Source: Acidobacteriota bacterium (GTDB lineage Bacteria; Acidobacteriota; Thermoanaerobaculia; Thermoanaerobaculales; Sulfomarinibacteraceae). From it: a stretch of 55,892 nt of DNA. The stretch's first letter is position 1. The number at the start of each line of letters is the position of its first letter. The stretch is from NCBI GenBank assembly GCA_013152895.1, contig JAADFN010000032.1, positions 1 through 55,892 on the forward strand. The letters are read 5' to 3'. Position numbers and translations under genes: made by a program. A model generated the notes under the pieces. It was not told the DNA's origin and did no database searches. It saw only the letters and a list, made by a program, of their open reading frames with translations. Shown one piece after another: positions 28,835 to 37,402 of the stretch.

Positions 28835-29817
28835 GGAGATTGGCGTGGCTCCTGGTGGCTGCCGGGGCGCTGGCGGGCGCCTGCACCGTGGTCCATCACG
28901 CACCATCGGCCCACGAGGGGGCCGGGGTCCGGTTGTGGCCGGCGGAGCACCCGCGTATCGAGCTCGTCCGGGTTCTCGGTGTCCGGGGTGACCTGCGCGG
29001 TGGCGGGCTCCTGCGTTGGCTCCGGGGCGGACGCAAGGATCCACTCTTCGCCAGGCCTTACGGCGTGGCCTGGGATGGCGAGGCGCTCCTCGTGGCTGAT
29101 CCCGGGGCTGCCCGAGTCCTGAGGATCGCGCCGGGCGGCGGCATCCGCCAGAGCAAGGAGGGCCTCTTCGTGGCGCCAGTGGCCCTGGCCGCCTGCGAGG
29201 GAGGCATCGTCGTCACCGATCCGGCGGCCGGAAGCGTCGCCCTCCTCGACCGTGACCTCCGGCTTTCCCGCTGGCTGGCTCGCGATCTCCAGCGCCCCAC
29301 GGGCGTGGCGTGCGTGGGTCCCCATGTCTACGTGCTGGAGACCGGCGCCCACCGGCTGGTGGAGATCCGGGATCAAGCCGTGGTTCCCGTGCTCGGAGGG
29401 CGGGGAGATGGACCCGGACAGTTCAACTTCCCCACGGCCCTGACGGCCGACGGGTCCACCCTCTGGGTGGGTGATACGCTTAATTTCCGGGTCGTGAGGG
29501 TGGATCCGGCGAGCCGCCAGGTCCTGGAGACCTTCGGAACCCTGGGTGATTCCCCGGGAGAGATGCCCCGGCTCAAGGGGCTGGCGGTCGATCGGGAGGG
29601 ACGCCTGTGGATCAGTGACGGTCTTCTTGACCAGATCGCCCTGTACACCCGGGGAGGAACGTACCTCATGTCGATCGGACGACACGGAAGCGCTCCGGGT
29701 GAGCTGAGCTTCCCCGCCGGGCTCGCCACCGGGCCACACGGACGGGTCGTGGTGGCCGATTCCCTCAACCGGAGGCTCCAGGTTTTCGCGCCCGTCCCAA
29801 CGGAGGCAATGCCATGA
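28831..29817 (+). CDS. NHL-repeat lipoprotein
   Basis: MRRLAWLLVAAGALAGAC lipobox; NHL blades PYGVAWDGEALLVADPGAARVLRI, GPGQFNFPTALTADGSTLWVGDTLNFRVVRV; 4-bp overlaps with both neighbours. Confidence 0.85.
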   Translation: MRRLAWLLVAAGALAGACTVVHHAPSAHEGAGVRLWPAEHPRIELVRVLGVRGDLRGGGLLRWLRGGRKDPLFARPYGVAWDGEALLVADPGAARVLRIAPGGGIRQSKEGLFVAPVALAACEGGIVVTDPAAGSVALLDRDLRLSRWLARDLQRPTGVACVGPHVYVLETGAHRLVEIRDQAVVPVLGGRGDGPGQFNFPTALTADGSTLWVGDTLNFRVVRVDPASRQVLETFGTLGDSPGEMPRLKGLAVDREGRLWISDGLLDQIALYTRGGTYLMSIGRHGSAPGELSFPAGLATGPHGRVVVADSLNRRLQVFAPVPTEAMP

Positions 29818-30512
29818 ACGGCCCACAACGATCGTCCCGATTTCTGGCGGCCGGCCTGGTTGTGTGCCTGTGGACCGTGCTGCCCAGCCCTGCGGTGGCC
29901 CAGCAGCGGGTCGCAGACACGCTCCACAACCTCTCGGTCAGTGGCCCCGGCGCGATTCATTCGGTCAGCGAGACGCAAGTGTGCAAGTTCTGCCACATCC
30001 CGCACAACGCCGTCGTCCCCCATCCCCTCTGGGGGCACACCCTTTCCTCGGCCGACTACCGCGTACCCGACGTGATTTCGCCCTCGGGAGGAAAGCTGCC
30101 AGCGCCCCAACCCGACGGCTCCTCCCGGCTCTGCCTGTCCTGCCACGACGGTACGGTGGCGCTCGGCGACCTGGGCGGGAAACGGCCCATCCCCATGCTG
30201 GGGAGCCAGCGCCTGACCCCCGGACGGCGCGGTTTCATCGGCACGGATCTCAGCGGAAGCCATCCCATCTCTTTCGTCGTTCGTGACGCTACCGGTGCCC
30301 GTGGCGCGGCAACTGAACGGGACATGGGGCTCCGTCCCCTTTCCTCCATCACGGCAGATCCGGACGTCCGGCTGGACGCCATGGGAAAGATGCAGTGCAC
30401 CACCTGCCACGATCCCCATAGCGATCAGTATTACAAAAAGGGCCAGGTCCCCCACTTCTGGGTCAAGCCGACGGTCCAGGAGGTCTGTATCACATGCCAC
30501 GCCCTCCGGTAA
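29814..30512 (+). CDS. Tetraheme c-type cytochrome, related to the 25253 protein
   Basis: CKFCHIPHN, CLSCHDGT, TDLSGSHPISF, CTTCHDPHS, CITCHALR; signal peptide. Confidence 0.88.
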   Translation: MNGPQRSSRFLAAGLVVCLWTVLPSPAVAQQRVADTLHNLSVSGPGAIHSVSETQVCKFCHIPHNAVVPHPLWGHTLSSADYRVPDVISPSGGKLPAPQPDGSSRLCLSCHDGTVALGDLGGKRPIPMLGSQRLTPGRRGFIGTDLSGSHPISFVVRDATGARGAATERDMGLRPLSSITADPDVRLDAMGKMQCTTCHDPHSDQYYKKGQVPHFWVKPTVQEVCITCHALR

Positions 30513-31714
30513 TCGCACCGTTTCTCGCGTTTCTCCTGGGTGTCGCGGCTCTCGCTGCCGGCCAGACGCCCCACATGGACCCCAGCCGCGTGCCCGGGTC
30601 GTGCATGGCCTGCCACATGGGTCACGGGGTCAGCGGCTCACCCATGCTCTCCGAGCCGGTTGACGCCGTCTGTCTGCGCTGCCACGGAACCCTCAGCGAT
30701 CGCAACCGCATGATCATGGAAGGATTGCTGGCCGGTGACGCCACGCCCCTGTCTTTGAGCTCAGTCCTCGCCCAGCCGTACACCCACCCGCTCGATGCCT
30801 CCGCCACCTCGGCCGAAACTGCTTCCACGGCCACCTGTACCTCGTGTCACGCACCACACCGTGGGTTCGAGGGCGCCGGGAACCAGCCGGCCGGCATACC
30901 GAAACGCTCCCCGAAAAACCCGAACCGCTTCGAGTATCAGCTCTGTGAGGGGTGCCATGGCAGTGCAGGCGCCACCACCACGAGCGTCTCCGATATCAGC
31001 CGGCTCTTTTACCCTGGTAACGCTTCCTACCACCCGGTAGAGGCGCCAGCCAACGACAGCTCCCCCTCCGTCATCGCATCACTGAGGGGCAAGCAGATCA
31101 GCTGTACGGATTGCCACGGCAACAGCAACCCGGCCGGGCCCCGGGGTCCTCACGGGTCCGCCGTACAGTACATCCTACGCCTCAATTATGTGACAACGGA
31201 TGGACCGGAAAGCCCGAACGCCTACGCCCTGTGCTACGCCTGCCACGATCGCAAGAAGGTGCTCGACAGTACGGCATTCCCGGAGCACGGCGAGCACATC
31301 GTGAAGATCGGGGCCTCCTGCGCCACCTGCCACAATCCGCACGGCTCCGTGATCAACCGAGCCCTGATCCGTTTTGGCGAGGAAACCATCATCTCGGGAG
31401 TGGCACCGTCACCCTCGACGGGCCGGCTCGCCTTCGTGTCGACGGGCCCAGGGTCCGGGGCGTGCTACCTGCTCTGCCACGGGAAGGACCACGGTCCGGC
31501 GACGTACGGATCGGTGAGCCTTCAGCGCCTCCAAAGAAGGATGGCGCCCGGGCCGTCCCGGGTTCCAGCAGAGACGACGCTCCCTTCACGAAGGGTCCTG
31601 AGGGGTTCGGGCGTTTCTCCACGCAAGCACAACCCCCAGGATGATACCGAGCCGCACGGCCGACCCCCAGTCCACGCTCCCGCTCCCGTGCGCCACCAGG
31701 CTCCACAGGAATGA
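30494..31714 (+). CDS. Multiheme c-type cytochrome (7 CXXCH + one CX3CH)
   Basis: Signal peptide VIAPFLAFLLGVAALAAG; CMACH, CLRCH, CTSCH, CEGCH, CTDCH, CYACH, CATCH, CYLLCH; 3' end uncertain (see rejected notes). Confidence 0.83.
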   Translation: MPRPPVIAPFLAFLLGVAALAAGQTPHMDPSRVPGSCMACHMGHGVSGSPMLSEPVDAVCLRCHGTLSDRNRMIMEGLLAGDATPLSLSSVLAQPYTHPLDASATSAETASTATCTSCHAPHRGFEGAGNQPAGIPKRSPKNPNRFEYQLCEGCHGSAGATTTSVSDISRLFYPGNASYHPVEAPANDSSPSVIASLRGKQISCTDCHGNSNPAGPRGPHGSAVQYILRLNYVTTDGPESPNAYALCYACHDRKKVLDSTAFPEHGEHIVKIGASCATCHNPHGSVINRALIRFGEETIISGVAPSPSTGRLAFVSTGPGSGACYLLCHGKDHGPATYGSVSLQRLQRRMAPGPSRVPAETTLPSRRVLRGSGVSPRKHNPQDDTEPHGRPPVHAPAPVRHQAPQE

Positions 31715-31786
31715 AACCGCCGCCGTCACCACGAAAGTCAATGAAAAAAAGAGTGCAAACTCCCGGAACGATCTAAGGGCGTTCAT
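31586..31786 (-). CDS. Small two-TM membrane protein, hypothetical
   Basis: MNALRSFREFALFFSLTFVVTAAVSFLWSLVAHGSGSVDWGSAVRLGIILGVVLAWRNARTPQDPS; two hydrophobic helices, GGAGGA SD-like. Confidence 0.65.
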   Translation of the reverse strand: MNALRSFREFALFFSLTFVVTAAVSFLWSLVAHGSGSVDWGSAVRLGIILGVVLAWRNARTPQDPS

Positions 31787-31905
31787 GGTGTGTCCTCCTC
31801 GATCCCCTTTCTTCACAGAGGGATGCTATTCCAAGGTACGCACCGCCGCGGAAAAGATTCCGACCTGACAACGGTGTTCCCAGTGTTCCCAGGTATCCTA
31901 CCAGT

Positions 31906-32130
31906 ATGGCGAGGCGGCTTCTCGTGGTTCAGGATGGCGTGCGCAGAATGATCGCGGGCGCCTCGCGGATCACGATCCCAACGTGGCGGTGGTTCACCAT
32001 CCGGATCGTCCAGAAGGGCGACCACATCGAGGGTTGGCTCGACGGGAAGAAGCTCCCGGATGTCCACAACACGACGTTGAGCAAGGCCGGCGGAGCCGGT
32101 CGCTCCTCCCCCACATTGCGCACGTGCCAG
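31906..32130 (+). pseudogene. Possible remnant of a DUF1080/LamG-like domain gene
   Basis: TWRWFTIRIVQKGDHIEGWLDGKKLPDVHNTTLSKAGGAG resembles the C-terminal part of such domains, but no upstream domain portion and similarity then stops. Confidence 0.35.
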
Positions 32131-32152
32131 CGTGGCGGCAGCTCGACCTTCG

Positions 32153-32890
32153 TCACGGCGATCCCTCGAGCGTCCGCTGGAGCCTTGCAAACAGCGGGGT
32201 CAACCGGTCGGGGTCGCCCGTCGCGGCGAGGATGACCCGGTAAAGCACCCCGACGTCCGTGTGTCCGAACGAGGTCGCGGCAGCCCACCGGGGTTTCGTG
32301 TCCGCGATCAGGCGGTCCAGGGCGTGACCCGCCTCCGGATCGAAGCCTTCGGGGTCGACGAGCTGGCCGAGACGCCGGGATACCGGCAGCGTCAGCCAGA
32401 GATGCGTGCACCGCTCCGCATCCCGGTGGGAGAACGCACGTTCGAGACGGTGGGCCAGCCGCTGGAGGCTGGGACCGACCGCGATCAGCCGCGGCTCACC
32501 GTCCCAGCGTTGACGAACGACGAGGTTGTACACGTCATCGGGACGGCGCAGCGTTTCGGCGACGCGGACCAACGTGTCGATGAGATCCGTCCGGACCCGG
32601 GCCTCGTCCGCCAACGGCGCGTCGATCTCAAGATCCAGGCGCCACGACTCATCTCCGGCGATCGCGCCGGCTTCGCGCCGCGACGCACCGTGGCCGGACG
32701 CCCCCGCGAGCTGCCAGCGAACATGGCAACCCCGGCCACGACGCGAGGCACGCACGGTGCGGACGAGCGCAGCCCAGGGGGCGAGAAGCACGAGGAACAC
32801 GGCGCCGGCCGCGGCCCGCAGGCATCCCCCCCGCGGTGGTTTCCCCGCTGCATCACACCGTTCCGGTTGGCGCAGCGCGCCTTCAGTCAT
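32153..32890 (-). CDS. Hypothetical protein downstream of ccmF
   Basis: MTEGALRQPERCDAAGKPP...; single TM AAAGAVFLVLLAPWAALV; overlaps ccmF 3' end by 8 bp. Confidence 0.55.
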   Translation of the reverse strand: MTEGALRQPERCDAAGKPPRGGCLRAAAGAVFLVLLAPWAALVRTVRASRRGRGCHVRWQLAGASGHGASRREAGAIAGDESWRLDLEIDAPLADEARVRTDLIDTLVRVAETLRRPDDVYNLVVRQRWDGEPRLIAVGPSLQRLAHRLERAFSHRDAERCTHLWLTLPVSRRLGQLVDPEGFDPEAGHALDRLIADTKPRWAAATSFGHTDVGVLYRVILAATGDPDRLTPLFARLQRTLEGSP

Positions 32891-35426
32891 CCCTGAGCGG
32901 AATCGAGGCAATGTCTCTCCGGCGGTAGACCATCGCAAGAAAGATGCCCAGGATGAGGATGATGGTTCCTATCCACACCAGGGAAATGCCAGGCTTCGTC
33001 GAGACGTCCAGCACGAGGCTCGGCCGCGCCGGCGGCTGGGGCGGAAGGGACGGATCGTAGAGCTCGAGCTCGACGGCCCCCCCGTTGGCGTCGATCTTTC
33101 CGAGCGTCAGGGCGAGGCCCCCGCTCCCGGGAATCCCGGCTGGAATCACCCGTTCGGAGGACGCGGTGTCCTTGAGATACTTCGGTTCCAGCGCGTACGT
33201 CTTCCCCTCCCGCGTGACCTTGAGCTTGACGCCGATGTGAATCCGTCCGGCCTCGGGTTTGAAGTCGGAGAGATCGAACCCCTCGAACGTCGCCGTGACG
33301 CCGTCGTATTTCAAGCTCTGGCCCACTCGAAGCAATGCCTTACGCGCGATGCCACCGCCAAGACCGAGGAGCTGAACTCTGATGACGCCCGAATTCGCAT
33401 CCATCCCGCTGAGCCGAATCTTGCCGGCGCCGGTGCCTGGGATCGTCACCGGGACCGCCTGGACCCCCTTGTTCGTCGAGATGATCGAGGGCTCGACCTT
33501 CACCGGCTTCTCGCCGGGGCGGTCGATCTCGACGACAGCGCCGACGGTGATCGCATTCGGAACGGCATTCTGACGGGACAGGTCGAACCCCTTGAAAACC
33601 ACGTGCCAGCTCCTGAAAGCGACCGGCCGATCCTTCGCCAACCTTAGCGTGCCACTGACGGGCGCTTCCTCCCCCGGATCGTACTGGGCCGGCGCCAGGT
33701 AAAGATCGCCCATGATAGATTTCTTGATATCCGGTTTGGCGACGAGCTGATTCGTCTTGCGGTTGATCCACATGTGCGGTTTGAGCACGTAGCTCTTGCC
33801 CTTGGGGGCCGTCACATCGACTACCATTGCATTGTGAGATTCTGGGGTCGACTGCTCAACACCCTTGAAGGTCAGCGTATAACCGAGCACCTTCGTCGGA
33901 TGACCCTCGACGAGCCGGAGCTTCACCCTCTGCGAGTACACGCCCGAAACCAGGAAAGAAAGCAGCATGATCCCCACGCCGATGTGCGTCAGAGGCCCCC
34001 CCACCTCCTTCCAGCTCCCGTGGCGGACACCCCTGATGAGCTTGCTCGCGTTCGCGACGATGGCGAAGAAGGCAACGGCGACGTACGCAAGATAAAGCGG
34101 CTGCCGGGCACCCAGGACGGCTGCCAGCGCCGTGAGCAACGCCGTGATCCCGAGAACAACGGCCAGGCGCCGGCCGGCCTGACGCATCGGTCCCTTCCAC
34201 GTGAGGAAAGGGATGATCCCCAGGATCAACGCCAGGGCCATGGCCAAGGGCAGACCGACCCGGTTGTAGAAGCTCGGACCGACCTGGGCCGGCTTCGTGA
34301 AGAGCTCCGTAATCAACGGCGCCGACGTGCCGACGGCGACGAAAAGCCCCGTCGCCAGAAGCAGGAGAATGCCAATAACCGAGATTATGGTCAACGACCA
34401 GAACGGCTCCTCTCCGCTCTCGGCTGGAATCTCCTTCCAGCGTAACGCGAGCAGGCCGACGGAGATGATCAGGAAGAACGCGAGGTTGAAGACGAGCCAG
34501 GCCGTGATCCCGAGATTGACGAACGAGTGAACCGAGAAATTGGCCAGGACGCCGGACCGGGTCAGGAACGTTCCGTACACGACGAAGAGAAAACCCAGGA
34601 CGGCCAAGACGATGTTGAGACGCCGGAATCGCTTTCGCGCCCTTTGAAGCACAAGCCCGTGGGTCAGGGCTGCCGTCATCAGCCACGGGACCAGCGATGC
34701 GTTTTCAACGGGATCCCAACCCCAGTAGCCACCCCAGCCGAGCGTCTCGTACGACCAGTAGGCGCCAAGCATGATCGCCGCACCCAGGGTTACGAGGGCG
34801 AGAAGCACCCACGGCATCGAGGCCTTCGTCCACTCGTCGTACCGTCGCATCCACAGGGCCGCCATGGCGAACGCGAAGGGAACCGCCATCGCCGCGTAGC
34901 CGATGAACATGACCGGCGGATGGATGACCATCCACGGGTTCTGCAAGAGTGGATTGAGCCCGGCGCCGTCCAGCGGGATTCTCGCCGCCGTCAACCCCGG
35001 GTGGAAGTGGAACGGGTCCTGCTTCACCAGGAGCATGATCAGCGAAAGAACGGTCAGGTTGTAGAAAATCATGGCCCTCGACTCGTAATGCCGGGCGTAG
35101 CGCATCAGCGGCAGGCCCAGGAGCGAGGCGAAAAAGACCCACAGAAGGAAGCTTCCCTCCTGCCCCGCCCAGAAGCTCGAAACCAGGTATTGCCAGGACA
35201 GGGAATTGTCCGAATACGCCGTCACATACGAGAGGCGGTAATCGTGCGTCAAGAGCAGGTACATCAACAGGCCGGAGGCCGCAATCACGGCCACCGTCAT
35301 CAGCACGTAAGCTTGGTGCGCCGTCGTGCGCCAGCGATCCTCGCGCAGGGACAGGACATAGGCGACCGTTGACGCAATGCCGAAAAGCAATGCCGCCCAG
35401 AGCAGAATGGACCCAGGGTAGTACAT
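32883..35426 (-). CDS. ccmF: Cytochrome c biogenesis heme lyase CcmF
   Basis: WAGQEGSFLLWVFFASLLG, NPWMVIHPPVMFIGYAAMAVPFAFAMAAL, WSYETLGWGGYWGWDPVENASLVPWL, FLTRSGVLANFSVHSF. Confidence 0.96.
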   Translation of the reverse strand: MYYPGSILLWAALLFGIASTVAYVLSLREDRWRTTAHQAYVLMTVAVIAASGLLMYLLLTHDYRLSYVTAYSDNSLSWQYLVSSFWAGQEGSFLLWVFFASLLGLPLMRYARHYESRAMIFYNLTVLSLIMLLVKQDPFHFHPGLTAARIPLDGAGLNPLLQNPWMVIHPPVMFIGYAAMAVPFAFAMAALWMRRYDEWTKASMPWVLLALVTLGAAIMLGAYWSYETLGWGGYWGWDPVENASLVPWLMTAALTHGLVLQRARKRFRRLNIVLAVLGFLFVVYGTFLTRSGVLANFSVHSFVNLGITAWLVFNLAFFLIISVGLLALRWKEIPAESGEEPFWSLTIISVIGILLLLATGLFVAVGTSAPLITELFTKPAQVGPSFYNRVGLPLAMALALILGIIPFLTWKGPMRQAGRRLAVVLGITALLTALAAVLGARQPLYLAYVAVAFFAIVANASKLIRGVRHGSWKEVGGPLTHIGVGIMLLSFLVSGVYSQRVKLRLVEGHPTKVLGYTLTFKGVEQSTPESHNAMVVDVTAPKGKSYVLKPHMWINRKTNQLVAKPDIKKSIMGDLYLAPAQYDPGEEAPVSGTLRLAKDRPVAFRSWHVVFKGFDLSRQNAVPNAITVGAVVEIDRPGEKPVKVEPSIISTNKGVQAVPVTIPGTGAGKIRLSGMDANSGVIRVQLLGLGGGIARKALLRVGQSLKYDGVTATFEGFDLSDFKPEAGRIHIGVKLKVTREGKTYALEPKYLKDTASSERVIPAGIPGSGGLALTLGKIDANGGAVELELYDPSLPPQPPARPSLVLDVSTKPGISLVWIGTIILILGIFLAMVYRRRDIASIPLRDD

Positions 35427-35527
35427 GAACCCCCCTCACATGCGGAATACCGCTCATCGGTTCAAATGATCACAACTCCGAATGTCATCAGCAACCAGGG
35501 ATATCGGGACTCGCCGAGGCCGCACTG

Positions 35528-35938
35528 TCATGAACCGCTCGTTGCACCCGGTTTTTCGAGCCCCTGGTACTTGGAAGGACACTTGACAAGCATCTGCGTG
35601 GCGTAGAACGCGCCGTTGTGGTACCTGCCGATGACGACGATTTCTTTCGCGTCCTCGAAATTCCCGGGTTTGACGCCCTTGTACAGAACGCGCATCTTCT
35701 CGCCGTGCTTGTTCATGATCATAAAACTGAGCTCGTTGGCGCCCTTGACAAAGCTCGAAGAGCCCCGGACCAGCTCGCCCGCGACCTGGACCTGCCGATG
35801 TCCCGACATCGCGTCGCCGAAGGACACGTACGGCGTCAGGTTTGACTTGAACGATGTCGCTCCGAACGCGATGAAGGCAATCAGGAGGACACCGCCGATG
35901 ACGTACCAGAGCTGCCGCTGTCTCTTCGGATCCTTCAC
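35528..35938 (-). CDS. ccmE: Heme chaperone CcmE, CXXXY-type
   Basis: KSNLTPYVSFGDA..HRQVQVAGELVRGSS..ILYKG-type VLYKGVKPGNFEDAKEIVVIGRYHNGAFYATQMLVKCPSKYQG; CPSKY at the position of HXXXY. Confidence 0.92.
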   Translation of the reverse strand: MKDPKRQRQLWYVIGGVLLIAFIAFGATSFKSNLTPYVSFGDAMSGHRQVQVAGELVRGSSSFVKGANELSFMIMNKHGEKMRVLYKGVKPGNFEDAKEIVVIGRYHNGAFYATQMLVKCPSKYQGLEKPGATSGS

Positions 35939-36048
35939 AGATCTTCCCTTTCCAGGCGCCTGACCTTGCGATCCAGGCGATAGATGTAGCTGAAGAGCCC
36001 CGCCCAGATAATAAGCGTGACCAACATGATTCCCAGCAGGTCATTCAT
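35935..36048 (-). CDS. ccmD: CcmD-like small membrane protein (missing from the ORF track)
   Basis: Reverse-strand MNDLLGIMLVTLIIWAGLFSYIYRLDRKVRRLEREDL*; sits between ccmC and ccmE; stop overlaps the ccmE GTG start. Confidence 0.8.
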   Translation of the reverse strand: MNDLLGIMLVTLIIWAGLFSYIYRLDRKVRRLEREDL

Positions 36049-36729
36049 TTACAGCACCTCCTGCTGCCTGCGCCGCCGGATCCTCTCGATCCGGCACGCC
36101 ACAGTGTACAACCAAACAAAGAGCCCGGAAAATCCCACAAGTGATCCCATGAGCACCTCGAACATCCGCGAGCCCATCTTGATCTTCGCCTGGGCGTTGA
36201 TGATGGTATCCGGGTGGAGCGACCAGTAGATCCTTGGCACGACGAAAACGAGGAACGGAACCGTGACGAACGCAAGGATCGAATAGACCGCCGCCAGGGA
36301 CGCCCGGCGCTCCGGATCGGCCACCGCGGCCCGGAGGGCGAAGTACGCCGCGTAGATCAGCAAAAGAAACGTAATCGACGTCTCCCGCGGATCCCAGTTC
36401 CAGTACGAGCCCCACATGATCCGCGCAAAGATCGATCCCGTCACCGTCGCGAGGATGGCGAAGAGCAGCCCGAGCGAGCTCGCAACCTCGGCGCGCACGT
36501 CATCGGCCATGGAACGGGTCCGCAAGTACCGGATCGAGGCGACGCACGAGACCAGAAATGCCAGAGTCGCAACCCACGCAATCGGCACGTGGAAGAATAC
36601 GATGCGGCTCGACTGTCCCTTGAAACCGGCTGCCGCCGGGGCGTAGAAGAACGCGGCCCAGATGATCACACCGATCCAGACGAAGAGGATCCACTTGAGG
36701 ACCTCCCCACGCGAGCGGCGGCTACTCAT
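36049..36729 (-). CDS. ccmC: Heme exporter/handling protein CcmC
   Basis: IVFFHVPIAWVATLAFLVS, GSIFARIMWGSYWNWDPRETSITFLLLIYAAYFALR (WWD motif), LHPDT. Confidence 0.95.
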   Translation of the reverse strand: MSSRRSRGEVLKWILFVWIGVIIWAAFFYAPAAAGFKGQSSRIVFFHVPIAWVATLAFLVSCVASIRYLRTRSMADDVRAEVASSLGLLFAILATVTGSIFARIMWGSYWNWDPRETSITFLLLIYAAYFALRAAVADPERRASLAAVYSILAFVTVPFLVFVVPRIYWSLHPDTIINAQAKIKMGSRMFEVLMGSLVGFSGLFVWLYTVACRIERIRRRRQQEVL

Positions 36730-37402
36730 TCCACACCGCCGGAAACAGAACGATTGAAACGATTGTCATGACGCCTCCCAAGGATACAACGGCCCGCAGA
36801 GCGCTCCCGGCGCCCTGGGCCGATCCCTCCGCCACCGCTCTCGTTCCCTGGATGACGAAGATCAGCAGCGGAAGCAGCAACGGCAACGAAAGCACCGAGA
36901 ACAGAGCGCCGCGCGACGAGGCACGGGCGATGATTGCCGCCACGATCGTTGTCGTCACCGCCAGAGTATACCCCCCGGCAAGCAGGATCCAGATCAACCC
37001 GCCCACGGAAAGGACCTGGAAACCCATCAGGACGACGTAGAGCGGCACGAGAATGACCATCAGCAATTCGAGCACGACAAAATTGAAAAGCAGCTTGCCA
37101 CCCCACACGACCAGCGGCCGCGCCGAGAGGCGCAGGAGCGCAGCCGTGTGCGAATCCTCCTCCTTGACGAATGAGCGGTCGAGACCAGCCATCGCCGCGA
37201 AGAAGATGACGATCCACAGGAGCGCGGAGAGCAGGTACGGCCGGTCGGCTTGAGCAATCCGGTACGGACCGATCGTGTAGGAGATCGCGGCCAGCGTGGT
37301 GATCGCGAAGAGCCCAAGCGCATTGAAAGCCACGCGGGTCCGCAGCTCAGTCCTCAAGTCCTTGACGAAGACTGCCCCTGCCTCAGCCAGAAAGCGCCAC
37401 AC
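36722..37402 (-). CDS. ccmB: Heme exporter permease CcmB
   Basis: VFVKDLRTELRTRVAFNALGLFAITTLAAIS, GLDRSFVKEEDSHTAALLRLS, LPLLLPLLIFVIQGTRA. Confidence 0.93.
   Translation of the reverse strand: MWRFLAEAGAVFVKDLRTELRTRVAFNALGLFAITTLAAISYTIGPYRIAQADRPYLLSALLWIVIFFAAMAGLDRSFVKEEDSHTAALLRLSARPLVVWGGKLLFNFVVLELLMVILVPLYVVLMGFQVLSVGGLIWILLAGGYTLAVTTTIVAAIIARASSRGALFSVLSLPLLLPLLIFVIQGTRAVAEGSAQGAGSALRAVVSLGGVMTIVSIVLFPAVWNE

Noticed and set aside
31500-31714. C-terminal tail of the 30494 cytochrome overlapping the antisense small membrane protein by about 130 bp
   Set aside because: Tail is Arg/Pro-rich and unlike the rest, so the true end may be earlier or frameshifted, but I could not identify a specific indel that restores a plausible ending.
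32153-32890. Hypothetical after ccmF as a divergent CcmH/CcmI
   Set aside because: No CXXC motif of CcmH type and no TPR pattern I could recognise; left as hypothetical.
33601-33660. Reverse-strand TGGCACG matches as further sigma54 promoters
   Set aside because: Inside ccmF coding sequence and -12 element absent or mis-spaced.
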